DNA from: Agromyces sp. CF514
GTDB taxonomy: Bacteria > Actinomycetota > Actinomycetes > Actinomycetales > Microbacteriaceae
NCBI RefSeq assembly: GCF_900113185.1
Contig: NZ_FOZD01000001.1
Span: 558,001 to 622,000, forward strand
Direction of reading: 5' to 3'
DNA length: 64,000 nt
Shown here: one piece after another, positions 46,889 to 55,813 of the stretch
How the letters are laid out: each line of letters starts with the position of its first letter
How positions within the stretch are numbered: position 1 is the stretch's first letter
Position numbers and translations under genes: made by a program
The notes under the pieces: generated by a model
Told to the model about the DNA's origin: nothing
The model's database searches: none
What the model saw: the letters and a program-made list of their open reading frames with translations, nothing else

Positions 46889-48279
46889 GCGCGCCCGAGG
46901 CCGGCCCGGCAGATGAGTCGTCTGCACCGCTCGCGCCGCTCGACCTCCGCGGCGAACCGCGGTTCGCGTGGCGCGGCGTCATGCTCGACGTCGCGCGCCG
47001 GTTCCGCCCGCTGCCCGACCTGCTGCGCTTCGTCGACCTGCTCGCGGCGCACGGCCTCAACGTGCTGCAGCTGCACCTGACCGACGACCAGGGCTGGCGG
47101 TTCGAGGTGCGGGCGTATCCGCGGCTCACTGAGGTCGGCGGTCGCCGCTCGGAATCCCAGCTCGGGCATGGCCCGCAGTCGACGCTCGACGGCGTGCCCC
47201 ACGAGGGCTCGTACACGCAGCACGAGCTGCGCGGGCTCGTCGCGTACGCGGCCGCCCGCGGCATCCGCGTGGTGCCCGAGATCGACGTTCCGGGTCATGC
47301 GCAGTCGATCCTCGCCGCGTACCCCGAGTTCGGCGTCGGCGGGGCCGAGGCCGTGCGCGCGCGCATCGGCGAGCCGTGGACCCGCTTCGGCATCAGCGAC
47401 GAGGTGCTGAACGTCGAGGACGCCACGCTCGCGTTCGTGTGCACGGTGTTCGACGAGCTCTGCGACGTGTTCGACTCCGACGTCGTGGGATTCGGCGGTG
47501 ACGAGGCGCAGAAGCGGCGCTGGCATGAGGACCCGCGCACCCAGGAGCTCATGGCCGAGCGCGGGCTCGTCTCCGAGGACGAGCTGCAGGCGTGGTTCCT
47601 CGGGCGCGTGGCCGGGCACGTCGCCGAGCGCGGGCGTCGCGTCATCGGCTGGGACGAGATGCTCGAGGGTGCGGATGCCGCGGGCGGGCCCGGTGCGGAG
47701 GGCGCAGCGGTCGGCGGTCCGACCGTGCCGACGCTGCCCGCCGACGCGGTCGTCGCCTCGTGGCGCGGGCCCGTCGGCGCCGAGCTCGGCGCGCGCCTCG
47801 GCCACGACGTCGTGCTCTGCCCCGACCTCTGGACCTACTTCGACTATCGGCAGTCGGATGCCGCAGACGAGCCGATCCCGGTCGGCACCGTGCTCTCGCT
47901 CGAAGACGTCGCGTCGTTCGATCCGGTGCCCGACGGGGCTCCCGAGTGGTTCGCCGAGCGGGTCGTCGGCGTGCAGGCGAACGTCTGGACCGAACAGCTC
48001 GACACCCGGGACCGGCTCGATTACGCGGTGTTCCCGCGGCTCGGCGCGTTCGCCGAGGTCGCGTGGAACGGCGGGCCGCTCGACTGGGCGGCGTTCTCGT
48101 CGCGCCTGCCCGCGTACCTCGCCTGGCTCGCCGAGCAGGGGGTCGGCTTCCGTCCGCTCGAGGGGCCCCGGCCCGACCAGCAACGCCCGGGCGTTCCGGG
48201 GGTGCCGCGCGAGCGGGCGGCGCGCATCGCGGAGCTCGAGCGGCTGACCGCGTCGCTCGCTCGGGTCTCGGGCGCGTAG
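46885..48279 (+). CDS. GH20 beta-N-acetylhexosaminidase, cytoplasmic, catalytic domain only
   Basis: Glycoside hydrolase that would release terminal GlcNAc or GalNAc from small oligosaccharides or wall fragments by substrate-assisted catalysis. The 464-residue protein starts almost at the catalytic barrel (WRGVMLDVARRFRPL), shows HLTDDQGWRFEVRAYPRLT, VPEIDVPGHAQSIL and the catalytic Asp-Glu pair in VGFGGDEAQKR, and ends with QANVWTEQL and RLGAFAEVAW. The normal N-terminal GH20b domain and signal peptide are absent, and the His of the common HxGGDE is Gly here. GTG 46885 overlaps the proC stop. A cytosolic recycling role is inferred. Confidence 0.9.
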   Translation: MSAPEAGPADESSAPLAPLDLRGEPRFAWRGVMLDVARRFRPLPDLLRFVDLLAAHGLNVLQLHLTDDQGWRFEVRAYPRLTEVGGRRSESQLGHGPQSTLDGVPHEGSYTQHELRGLVAYAAARGIRVVPEIDVPGHAQSILAAYPEFGVGGAEAVRARIGEPWTRFGISDEVLNVEDATLAFVCTVFDELCDVFDSDVVGFGGDEAQKRRWHEDPRTQELMAERGLVSEDELQAWFLGRVAGHVAERGRRVIGWDEMLEGADAAGGPGAEGAAVGGPTVPTLPADAVVASWRGPVGAELGARLGHDVVLCPDLWTYFDYRQSDAADEPIPVGTVLSLEDVASFDPVPDGAPEWFAERVVGVQANVWTEQLDTRDRLDYAVFPRLGAFAEVAWNGGPLDWAAFSSRLPAYLAWLAEQGVGFRPLEGPRPDQQRPGVPGVPRERAARIAELERLTASLARVSGA

Positions 48280-48440
48280 CCGGCGACACGGGTTCGAGGG
48301 TTCGGGCGCGGCTCCGAGGCATCCGCCCTTCGCCGTTGCGAGATCGCAGACTCCTCGCCGATCGGGCGCGTCCGTGCCACGCTGTGAATGCGCCATGGAG
48401 CGGGTCGTTCGATGCGGGCCCGGCCGTGGCATCGACCTAT

Positions 48441-48459
48441 ATTTGGATGAAATCCAATT
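48441..48459. promoter_or_regulatory. Candidate TetR operator 1, on the promoter of the exported agmatine deiminase gene
   Basis: TTGGAT-GAA-ATCCAA (48443-48457) is a perfect inverted repeat, within ATTTGGATGAAATCCAATT. It overlaps the -10-like TATATT (48438-48443), a position where a bound repressor would block the polymerase. Matching sites lie at 49746-49780 and 55745-55761. Confidence 0.75.
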
Positions 48460-48475
48460 CATGGGGAGGTGGGGT

Positions 48476-49624
48476 GTGTCCGGAATGCGGATCTCCCGAC
48501 GCGGAGTGCTCACTGCGGCCGGCCTCGGCCTGCTGGGCATCGGCACGGCAGGTTGCGCGCCTGCGACGAACTCCGGCGGCCGGTCGTCGGCGACGACCGA
48601 TGGGCACGCCGCGATGGACCGCCGGCTCGGTGCCGAGTGGGAGCCGCACGAGCTCACCGTCATGTCGTGGCCGACCGAGGCCATCTGGGGCGAGGACCTG
48701 CAGGACGTGCGCGACGACCTCGCCTCGGTCGCGGCGGCCATCGCCGCCTACGAGCCGGTCGTGCTGCTCGCCTCGCCCGGCGACGAGGAGGATGCCGCGT
48801 ACGCGGTCGGCGACGACGTCGAGATCCTGACCGTTCCGGTCGACGACCTGTGGGCGCGGGACACCGTGCCGGTGTTCGTCGAGGGCCCGGCCGGGATCGA
48901 GGGCGTCGACCTCAACTTCAACGGCTGGGGCGGCAAGCAGTTCCACGAGCACGACGCGGGGGTCGGCGCGGCCGTGCTGGCCGAGTTCGGGATTCCGCGC
49001 GTCGTGGCCTCGCTCGTCGCCGAGGGCGGGTCATTGGAGACCGACGGCCAGGGCACCCTGCTCGTCACCGAGAGCTCGATCGTCAACGACAACCGCAACC
49101 CGGGGCTCTGGCGCGACGAGATCGAGCAGCGCCTCATGGACCTGCTCGGCATGCGCAAGGTGATCTGGTTCGACGGCGTCTACGACCAGGACATCACCGA
49201 CGCGCACATCGACTCGCTCGTGCGCTTCGTCGCGCCCGGCGTCGTGCTGCTCGACGTGCCGGGGCCGGGCGCACCCGACGACGTCTGGTCGCGCTCGAGC
49301 GAGCAGGCGCGGTCGGTGCTGGCCTCGGCGACGGATGCCGCGGGGCGGCCGATCGAGGTCGTCGAACTGCCCCAGCCCGACTTCGCGAAGATCCGGGGCG
49401 ACGGTGACGACTTTCTCGCGTCGTACGTCAACTTCTTCATCGCCAACGGCGCGGTATTCGTGCCGGAGTTCGGCGATCGCAGGGCCGACCGGCGCGCGCA
49501 GGACGTCCTGCAGGAGCAGTTCCCCGACCGCGACATCCTGCCTCTCGCGATCGACACGGTCGCCTCCGGTGGCGGCGGCATCCACTGCGCGACGCACGAC
49601 CTGCCGGCCCGACCCGGCGAGTGA
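48476..49624 (+). CDS. Agmatine deiminase-family enzyme, exported as a Tat lipoprotein
   Basis: A 382-residue guanidine-modifying enzyme that should hydrolyse agmatine (or peptidyl-arginine-like guanidino groups) to the ureido form plus ammonia. The N-terminus RISRRGVLTAAGLG with lipobox GTAGC (near residue 33) marks a twin-arginine lipoprotein, so it works outside the membrane. Catalytic parts are intact: DLWARDTVPVF, AEGGSLETDGQGTLL, NDNRNP, TDAHIDSLVRF and GGGGIHCATHDLP with the nucleophilic cysteine. I chose GTG 48476 because GGGGAGG lies six bases upstream; ATG 48485 is the alternative. An operator (48441-48459) covers its promoter. Agmatine deiminases are normally cytosolic, so this location is unusual. 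Confidence 0.88.
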   Translation: MSGMRISRRGVLTAAGLGLLGIGTAGCAPATNSGGRSSATTDGHAAMDRRLGAEWEPHELTVMSWPTEAIWGEDLQDVRDDLASVAAAIAAYEPVVLLASPGDEEDAAYAVGDDVEILTVPVDDLWARDTVPVFVEGPAGIEGVDLNFNGWGGKQFHEHDAGVGAAVLAEFGIPRVVASLVAEGGSLETDGQGTLLVTESSIVNDNRNPGLWRDEIEQRLMDLLGMRKVIWFDGVYDQDITDAHIDSLVRFVAPGVVLLDVPGPGAPDDVWSRSSEQARSVLASATDAAGRPIEVVELPQPDFAKIRGDGDDFLASYVNFFIANGAVFVPEFGDRRADRRAQDVLQEQFPDRDILPLAIDTVASGGGGIHCATHDLPARPGE

Positions 49625-49716
49625 CTCCGGAGCCCGAGGGCGTCCGGTCGTGATCGTGCGAGCGGGCGCGATTCAGGCGCGGTCGGGCGGGCCCGATCAT
49701 CCGTCCCGAGGAGCTG

Positions 49717-49782
49717 TTGACATCCGGGCGGCTGCCGCCGATGATATTTGGATATCATCCAAATTCGGATGACATCCAAATT
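49717..49782 (+). promoter_or_regulatory. Promoter and double TetR operator of the ABC importer operon
   Basis: A consensus -35 TTGACA (49717-49722) is followed, 19 bases later, by TGATAT (49742-49747). The perfect palindrome ATTTGGATATCATCCAAAT (49746-49764) overlaps the -10 end. A second copy, TTCGGAT-GAC-ATCCAAA (49764-49780), has its centre 17 bases downstream. The two sites together suggest cooperative binding of two repressor dimers. Confidence 0.82.
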
Positions 49783-49821
49783 CGACCGGTGACGTCGTCG
49801 TCGCCGGGGACAGGAGTCCTC

Positions 49822-51351
49822 ATGGCCCCCTCCATGACGAAGGCGCTCGCCGCGCTCGCCGGGGCGTTCGCGGTCGCCGCGCTCGCCGCATGCAGCCCGG
49901 CCGGAGTCAGCGCAGACCCGGCCGACGCGAACACGCTGCACGTCGCCCGCGCCGAGTCGTTCGACGGGTGGGACCCCGACAAGGCGGCGGCCTACTCGAC
50001 CTACCAGACGCTGCAGGGCGTGCTCGAACCACTGCTCCGGGTCGCCCCCGAAGGCGACGGAATCGAGGCGGGCCTCGCCGAGTCGTGGACCTACGACCCC
50101 GCCGCCCTGACCTGGACCTTCGTGCTCCGCGAGGGCACGAGCTTCAGCGACGGCACTCCGCTCACCTCGGCCGACGTGGCCTTCTCGGCCGGCGTCTGGG
50201 CCGAGGGCCCGAACTACGGCACCCTGTACGCGAACATCACGGGCGTCGCCACGCCCGACGAGCGCACCGCGGTGTTCTCGCTCGCCACGCCCGATTCGAC
50301 GCTGCCGGTGCTCATGACCTGGTCGTCGTCGGCGATCTTCCCGGTCGACTTCGGCGGACTCTCGAAGGACGAGTACTTCGCGAAGCCGACGGGCGCGGGC
50401 GCGTTCGTCGTCGCCGACTGGTCGCCCGGCGGACGCATCGTGCTCGAGAAGAACCCCCACTACTACCTCGAGGGGCGGCCGCACGTCGACCGCGTCGAGA
50501 TCGAGGTCATCGCCGACGCGACGGAGCGGGGCGCGCAGTTCCAGGCCGGTCAGATCGACATCGCCGAGTACGTCTCGGCGATCGACGCGAAGCAGTACGG
50601 CGAAGGTCTCGTCGCCCTGCCGGTCGGGCAGGTCGAACACCTGAGCTTCAACACGACCCGCGCTCCGCTCGACGATCCGCAGCTGCGACGCGCCGTCGCG
50701 CATGCGATCGACTACGACTCGATCGTTGAGGGCGCGTTCCGCGGCTACGGTTCGGCGCCCCGCGGAATCATCCCGCCGAACCTCGCCAACTGGGCGCCGC
50801 CCAGCGTCGAGCCCTACTCGCTCGACCTCGACGAGGCGCGCGACCTGCTCGCCGCCTCGGCCACCCCGAAGCCCGGACCGCTCGAGCTCATCTACGACGC
50901 CGGCAACCCGACCGACCACCTCGTCGCACAGGTCGTCGCGGCGAACCTCGCCGAGATCGACGTCGAGGTCACGCTCACCGCGCTCGAGACCGGCGCGTTC
51001 CTGAGCCGCGCCTACGGCCTCGACGCCGACCTGGTGCTGTGGTCGTACGGGGCCGTCTCGCCCGACGTGGTCGACCCCCTGGGCTGGATCCACGGCACCT
51101 CGTGGCTGTTCTCGGGCTTCGAGGGCGAGACCGTGCAGCAGCAGTTCTTCGCCTACACGGCGACCGAGGCCCCCGACGAGAAGCAGGCGATCGTCCAGGC
51201 CGTGCAGGACGACGCGATCGAGAACGCGCAGGCCATCAGCCTCGCCGAGTTCCAGGTGCTGCACGGGGTGGCCGACCGGGTCTCGGGCTTCGAGCCCGCG
51301 CCGTGGGGCATGTACGCGTGGGACACGATCGAGGTCGGCGACGGATCGTGA
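49822..51351 (+). CDS. Oligopeptide/dipeptide-type ABC transporter substrate-binding lipoprotein (family 5)
   Basis: A 509-residue extracellular binding protein with a lipoprotein signal (lipobox LAAC, about residue 22). The SBP family 5 pattern is clear: LHVARAESFDGWDPDKA, LEPLLRVAPEGDGIEAGLAESWTYD, FVLREGTSFSDGTPLTSADVAFS, a conserved GAGAFVVADWSPGGRIVLEKNP, and RRAVAHAIDYDSIV. ATG 49822 has AGGAG five bases upstream. Family 5 proteins bind peptides, nickel complexes, or sometimes opines and guanidino or amine compounds. The flanking agmatine deiminase genes favour such an amine or arginine-derived ligand, but this is inference. Confidence 0.9.
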   Translation: MAPSMTKALAALAGAFAVAALAACSPAGVSADPADANTLHVARAESFDGWDPDKAAAYSTYQTLQGVLEPLLRVAPEGDGIEAGLAESWTYDPAALTWTFVLREGTSFSDGTPLTSADVAFSAGVWAEGPNYGTLYANITGVATPDERTAVFSLATPDSTLPVLMTWSSSAIFPVDFGGLSKDEYFAKPTGAGAFVVADWSPGGRIVLEKNPHYYLEGRPHVDRVEIEVIADATERGAQFQAGQIDIAEYVSAIDAKQYGEGLVALPVGQVEHLSFNTTRAPLDDPQLRRAVAHAIDYDSIVEGAFRGYGSAPRGIIPPNLANWAPPSVEPYSLDLDEARDLLAASATPKPGPLELIYDAGNPTDHLVAQVVAANLAEIDVEVTLTALETGAFLSRAYGLDADLVLWSYGAVSPDVVDPLGWIHGTSWLFSGFEGETVQQQFFAYTATEAPDEKQAIVQAVQDDAIENAQAISLAEFQVLHGVADRVSGFEPAPWGMYAWDTIEVGDGS

Positions 51352-52292
51352 GCCGGTACCTCTTCATCGCGAAGCGGCTCGCGTTCGCGATCCCGCTGCT
51401 GTTCGCGATCGTGCTGCTCGTCTTCCTGATCCTCAAGGTGACACCGGGCGACCCGGCCAGGCTCATCGTCGGGCTTCGCGCCTCCGACGCCGAGCTGGCG
51501 GTCGTGCGGGCGCAGCTCGGGCTCGACGACCCCGCGATCGTGCAGTACTTCCGCTACGTCGGCGAGGTGCTCACCGGCAACCTCGGCTACTCGTTCAAGT
51601 CGAACGAGCCGGTCACGAGCCTCATCGCCGAGCGCCTGCCGGTCACCGTGTGGCTGCTCGGCGTCGGCACGCTGCTCTCGCTCGTCATCTCGGTGCCGCT
51701 CGCGATGTTCTCGGCGCGCCGACCCGACCGTGCGTTCGACCACGCGACCCGTGCGTTCGGGCTCGTCGCGCTCGCCATGCCGTCGTTCTGGGTGGGGATC
51801 ATCCTCATCCTCACGGTGGCGCTGCCGACGGGGTGGTTCCCGGTCGGCGGATTCGGCGACACCCCGGCCGAGCACCTGCGATCGATCGTGCTGCCCGCCC
51901 TCACCCTGGCCCTCTCGATCGCGCCGCTGCAGGTGCGCAGCCTCAGGGCGAGCATGATCACCGTGCTCGGCGCCGAGCACGTCACGACCGCTCGCTCGCT
52001 CGGGGTCGGACCCTCGCGGGTCATGTCGAAGTTCGTGCTGCGCAACGCCGCGCCGCCGACCGTGTCGATCCTCGCGCTGAACCTCGGCTACCTGCTGTTC
52101 GGCGCCGTCGTGGTCGAGACGACCTTCGCGCTGCCCGGCATCGGCCAGGGCATCGTGCTCGCCGCCCGGCAGCGCGACATCCCCTCGATCCAGGGCTACA
52201 CGCTGCTCTTCGCGGTGGCCGTGGTGCTCGTGTTCCTCATCGCCGACGTCATCACCTCGATCGCCGACCCTCGACTGGAGGTCGAGTCATGA
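51348..52292 (+). CDS. ABC transporter permease (DppB/OppB type)
   Basis: A 314-residue membrane subunit with six helices. The N-terminus is RYLFIAKRLAFAIPLLFAIVLLV, followed by the OppB-type VLTGNLGYSFKSNEPV and the cytoplasmic coupling loop MITVLGAEHVTTARSLGVG with the GVGPSRV pattern. GTG 51348 overlaps the binding-protein stop (GTGA), and its own stop overlaps the next permease gene. It pairs with the DppC-type permease and both ATPases encoded downstream. Confidence 0.93.
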   Translation: MSRYLFIAKRLAFAIPLLFAIVLLVFLILKVTPGDPARLIVGLRASDAELAVVRAQLGLDDPAIVQYFRYVGEVLTGNLGYSFKSNEPVTSLIAERLPVTVWLLGVGTLLSLVISVPLAMFSARRPDRAFDHATRAFGLVALAMPSFWVGIILILTVALPTGWFPVGGFGDTPAEHLRSIVLPALTLALSIAPLQVRSLRASMITVLGAEHVTTARSLGVGPSRVMSKFVLRNAAPPTVSILALNLGYLLFGAVVVETTFALPGIGQGIVLAARQRDIPSIQGYTLLFAVAVVLVFLIADVITSIADPRLEVES

Positions 52293-53167
52293 GCGCCGGA
52301 ACCGTCACGACCGTCACGGCCGCAGCCGTGGGCGTGCTGCCCGCCCGCGCCGTGCCGGGCGCCGAACGCGTGCGCCTGCCGCGCCGCGTCTGGGTCGGCA
52401 CCGGCATCGTCGCGATCTACGTGCTCGTGGCGGTGCTCGCACCGGTCATCGCCCCGTACGACCCGCTCGAGCAGGACATCGTGAACGCCCTCGCCTCGCC
52501 GAGCCCCGAGCACTGGCTCGGAACCGACGAGCTCGGCCGCGACGTCGTGTCCCGACTCGTGTACGCCTCGCGCATCGACCTGCTCGTCGGATTCCTCGGG
52601 GCCGCGCTGCCCGCAGTGCTCGGCACGGTGCTCGGCGCGATCGCCGGGTTCCGCGGCGGCTGGGTCGATGGCGTCATCATGCGCGTCTCCGACGTGGTGC
52701 AGGCGTTCCCCACGTACATCCTCATCATCGCGCTGGTGTTCGTGCTCGGGCCGGGGGTGCCGTCGATCCTCGTCGCATTCACGCTCATCGCGTGGGTCGC
52801 ATACGCGCGCCTCATCCGCACCGAGGTGCTGCGCACGCGCGGCCTCGAGTACGTGTCGGCGGCGCGTGCCTCTGGCCTCTCGCCGCGCCGGGTGCTCTGG
52901 CGGCACGTGTTCCCGAACTCGGTGGGGCAGACGCTCGTCTACCTGCCGAGCGACATCGTCGGCGCGACGCTCGGGCTCGCGGCGCTCTCGTTCCTCGGCC
53001 TCGGCATCCAGGCGCCGACGCCCGAGTGGGGCGCCATGATCGCCGCCGGGCAGCCGTACATCCGCGAGCAGTGGTGGCTGTCGACCGTGCCGGGCCTGGT
53101 CGTCGTCGGGTTCGGACTCGGGCTCAGCCTGATCGGAGAGGGGATCGAAGCATGGACCAGGAAGTGA
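52289..53167 (+). CDS. ABC transporter permease (DppC/OppC type)
   Basis: A 292-residue second membrane subunit. It has an N-terminal cytoplasmic tail, the conserved HWLGTDELGRDVVSRLVYASR, GFRGGWVDGVIMRVSDVVQAFP, and a coupling loop, LRTRGLEYVSAARASGLSP, followed by the FPNSVGQTLVYL segment. ATG 52289 overlaps the previous stop (ATGA), and the stop lies 16 bases inside the ATPase gene. Complete operon order and tight overlaps indicate one transcript from the promoter at 49717. Confidence 0.93.
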   Translation: MSAGTVTTVTAAAVGVLPARAVPGAERVRLPRRVWVGTGIVAIYVLVAVLAPVIAPYDPLEQDIVNALASPSPEHWLGTDELGRDVVSRLVYASRIDLLVGFLGAALPAVLGTVLGAIAGFRGGWVDGVIMRVSDVVQAFPTYILIIALVFVLGPGVPSILVAFTLIAWVAYARLIRTEVLRTRGLEYVSAARASGLSPRRVLWRHVFPNSVGQTLVYLPSDIVGATLGLAALSFLGLGIQAPTPEWGAMIAAGQPYIREQWWLSTVPGLVVVGFGLGLSLIGEGIEAWTRK

Positions 53168-54138
53168 GCCGCACGGTGCTCGCCGTCGACGGGCTGCGCG
53201 TCGACCTCGCGGTCGGCGGCGGCACGATGCACCCCGTCGACGGCGTCTCGTTCGAGGTCGCGGCGGGCGAATCGCTCGGCATCGTCGGCGAGTCGGGCTC
53301 GGGCAAGAGCCTCTCGCTGAAGGCCGTGCTCGGACTGCTGCCGCCGGGGGCGACCGCCGAGGGGGACCTTCGCTTCGCGTTCGACGGCGGCGTGGTCCGC
53401 GATGCCGAGCGGGTGCGCGGGTACGGGGTCGCGATGGTGTTCCAGGAACCGATGACGGCGCTCAATCCGACGATGCGGGTCGGCGACCTCATCGCCGAGG
53501 CGGTGCGGGCGAGGGGGAGGATGTCGCGCCGGGCGTCACGGGCACGCGTGCTCGAGCTCATGGCGGGCGTCGGCATCCCCGAACCCGAGCGGCGCGCGCG
53601 CATGTGGCCGCACGAGCTCTCGGGAGGGTTGCGGCAGCGCGTCATGATCGCCGCGGCCCTCGCCACCGAGCCCGAGCTGCTGCTCTGCGACGAGCCGACC
53701 ACCGCGCTCGACGTGACGGTCCAGGCGCAGATCCTCGACCTGCTGCGACGCCTCCGCGAGGAGCGCGGCCTCGCCATGGTGTTCGTCTCGCACGACCTGG
53801 CGGTCGTCGCCGAGGTGTGCGACCGGGTCGCCGTGATGTACGCGGGCCGGATCGTGGAGGTCGGCCCGGTCGACGAGGTGCTGCGTTCGCCGAGGCATCC
53901 GTACACAGCGGCCCTGCTCGCCTCTGCGCCGTCGTTCGCCGGCGGCGGCGAACGGCTTGCGACGATCCCCGGCTCGCCGCCCGACCCGCGCAGCTTTCCC
54001 GACGGGTGTCGTTTCGCCGCCCGGTGCGCCTTCGCGCGCGAGGACTGCCTGATCGCCGAGCACGAACTCGTCGGCGTCGACGAACGGCGGGCGACCGCCT
54101 GCATCCATCCCGAAGCCCTCATGGAGGTCGCCCGATGA
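53152..54138 (+). CDS. ABC transporter ATPase (DppD/OppD type)
   Basis: A 328-residue nucleotide-binding subunit. Walker A is GESGSGKS (about 46-53), Q-loop VFQEPMTALNP, signature ELSGGLRQRVMIA, Walker B LLLCDEPTTALD, and the H-loop is VFVSHDLA. The oligopeptide-family C-terminal extension carries the iron-sulphur-like cysteines (GCRFAARCAFAREDC and a later TACIHP). ATG 53152 overlaps the upstream gene end by 16 bases. It forms a pair with the next ATPase. Confidence 0.94.
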   Translation: MDQEVSRTVLAVDGLRVDLAVGGGTMHPVDGVSFEVAAGESLGIVGESGSGKSLSLKAVLGLLPPGATAEGDLRFAFDGGVVRDAERVRGYGVAMVFQEPMTALNPTMRVGDLIAEAVRARGRMSRRASRARVLELMAGVGIPEPERRARMWPHELSGGLRQRVMIAAALATEPELLLCDEPTTALDVTVQAQILDLLRRLREERGLAMVFVSHDLAVVAEVCDRVAVMYAGRIVEVGPVDEVLRSPRHPYTAALLASAPSFAGGGERLATIPGSPPDPRSFPDGCRFAARCAFAREDCLIAEHELVGVDERRATACIHPEALMEVAR

Positions 54139-54950
54139 GTGCGCATCTCGAAGCCCGCGGACTGCGCGTGAGCTACCGAACCGGTTCGGCGCTCGCCGCC
54201 AGGCTGCGGGGAAGGCCCGTGCCCGTGCTGCACGCGCTCGACGGGGTCGACCTCGTCGTGGAGCGCGGGTCGGCGGTCGGCATCGTCGGGGAGTCGGGGT
54301 GCGGCAAGTCCACCCTCGCTCGGGCGATCGTCGGGCTCGTCGAGCTCGACGGCGGCGCCTTGGCCCTCGACGGCGAGCCACTGCCGCTGAAACGCAGCCG
54401 AGCGCAGACCCGGCGCATCCAGATGGTGTTCCAGGACCCCAGCGCCTCGCTCAACCCGTCGATGACGATCGGGCAGACGCTCGGCGAGCTGCTGCGGGTG
54501 CACCGCATGGTGCCCGCCGCAGACGTGACGCGCCGTTCGGCCGAGCTGCTCGAACTCGTCGAGCTGCCGACCTCGCTCCTCGCCGCATACCCGCGTCGGC
54601 TCTCCGGCGGGCAGCGGCAGCGGGTGGGCATCGCCAGGGCACTCGCCCTCGAGCCCGAGATCCTCATCGCCGACGAGTCGGTCGCCGCGCTGGACGTCTC
54701 GGTGCAGGCGGCCATCCTCAACCTGCTCGAACGGCTGCGCGCCGAGCTCGGGCTCACCCTGCTCTTCATCTCGCACGACCTCGCCGTGGTTCGGCACCTC
54801 ACCGAGCGGGTCGTCGTGATGACGGCGGGTCGGATCGTGGAGGATCGGCCCACCGAGGAGCTCTTCCGCGACCCGCACCATCCCTACACCGCGGCCCTGC
54901 TCGCCGCTGCGCCGCACCTGGGGGCGCTGGCTAGGATGGGGACGCGATGA
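54135..54950 (+). CDS. ABC transporter ATPase (DppF/OppF type)
   Basis: A 271-residue second ATPase. Walker A is GESGCGKST, Q-loop VFQDPSASLNP, signature RLSGGQRQRVGIARAL, Walker B ILIADESVAALD (Glu kept, Pro of DEPT replaced by Ser), H-loop FISHDLAVV. Unlike its partner, it ends soon after AAPHLG without the cysteine cluster, so it is somewhat shorter than usual for OppF. ATG 54135 overlaps the previous stop. A TAGGAT box at 54932-54937 near the end may start a separate tetR transcript. Confidence 0.93.
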   Translation: MSAHLEARGLRVSYRTGSALAARLRGRPVPVLHALDGVDLVVERGSAVGIVGESGCGKSTLARAIVGLVELDGGALALDGEPLPLKRSRAQTRRIQMVFQDPSASLNPSMTIGQTLGELLRVHRMVPAADVTRRSAELLELVELPTSLLAAYPRRLSGGQRQRVGIARALALEPEILIADESVAALDVSVQAAILNLLERLRAELGLTLLFISHDLAVVRHLTERVVVMTAGRIVEDRPTEELFRDPHHPYTAALLAAAPHLGALARMGTR

Positions 54951-54968
54951 GCGAGAGGGCGGCGTGAC

Positions 54969-55577
54969 GTGGTGACCGACCGGCGTGCCAAGGGCAAGGC
55001 GCGCGAAGAGCTCGTCGTCGAGGCGGCCGCGAAGGCCATCGCCGAGCTGGGGCTCGCGAACGTGCGTGTCACCGACATCGCCGAGCGGGCGGGCATGCGC
55101 CCCGGGCACGTCACCTACTACTTCCCGTCGAAGACCGAGCTGCTCATGCTCGCGATCCGCCAGAGCGAGGAATCGCTGGTCGAGCAGGCCGAGGCCGAGC
55201 TCGGCGGCATCGACGATCCGTGGGCCCGGCTCGAGCGGTTGATCGAGCTGTCGGCGTCGAACGGCCGCGGCGATCCCGGCTGGATCCTCTGGTTCCAGGT
55301 GTGGTCGGATGCCGCGACCGACGACGTCGTCTCGGAGGTGCACAACGAGCTCGACGAGGGCTGGCGGCAGATCCTGCGAGACGTGCTCGAATACGGACGC
55401 GAGCGCGGCGCCTTCGCCTTCGACGACCTCGGCGAGGTCGCGCAGATCCTCTCGGCCACGATCGACGGGCTGTCGATCCAGTTGACGGTCGGCGCCGCGG
55501 GCGTCGATCACGCGCGGCTGCTCGCCCTCTGCGTGCGGAGCGCGGCGGCGTTCCTGGGGGAGCCCGCGCACCGCTGA
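54969..55577 (+). CDS. TetR/AcrR-family transcriptional regulator
   Basis: A 202-residue repressor. The helix-turn-helix is VVEAAAKAIAELGLANVRVTDIAERAGMRPGHVTYYFPSKTELLMLA (given as one domain, about residues 15-60), followed by a BetI-like ligand domain with EGWRQILRDVLEYGRERGAF and a C-terminal dimer helix pair. GTG 54969 or the adjacent GTG 54972 starts it; it follows the ATPase stop by 18 bases and may also have its own promoter (TAGGAT at 54932). It is the only regulator in this cluster, so it is the obvious binder of the TTTGGAT-N3-ATCCAAA sites. The inducer may be agmatine or a related amine, which is inference. Confidence 0.9.
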   Translation: MVTDRRAKGKAREELVVEAAAKAIAELGLANVRVTDIAERAGMRPGHVTYYFPSKTELLMLAIRQSEESLVEQAEAELGGIDDPWARLERLIELSASNGRGDPGWILWFQVWSDAATDDVVSEVHNELDEGWRQILRDVLEYGRERGAFAFDDLGEVAQILSATIDGLSIQLTVGAAGVDHARLLALCVRSAAAFLGEPAHR

Positions 55578-55744
55578 CCGGCGCTGTTCGGTGCTCGCCG
55601 AGCGCAAGGCGCCGAGCGAGGCGCCGCTCGCCTCGCGAACCTCGGCCGCGCACGCGGTGCGCCATGCATTCGCGCGCGCTCCCACGCGCACTCGGGCGCG
55701 GTGTTCGGCACCCGTGATCCGCCCTGAGCACCACTTGCCACTTT

Positions 55745-55761
55745 CTTGGTTTTCATCCAAA
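55745..55761. promoter_or_regulatory. Candidate TetR operator 3, before the cytosolic agmatine deiminase gene
   Basis: CTTGGTT-TTC-ATCCAAA matches the palindrome found at 48441 and 49746, with an intact right half and one or two mismatches in the left half. It lies 52 bases before the GTG at 55814, just after a -35-like TTGCCA (55735-55740). Confidence 0.7.
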
Positions 55762-55813
55762 ATAGTCGAACACAACCCCATCCGCACCGACGCGTGATCA
55801 CTGGAGGTCCGCC

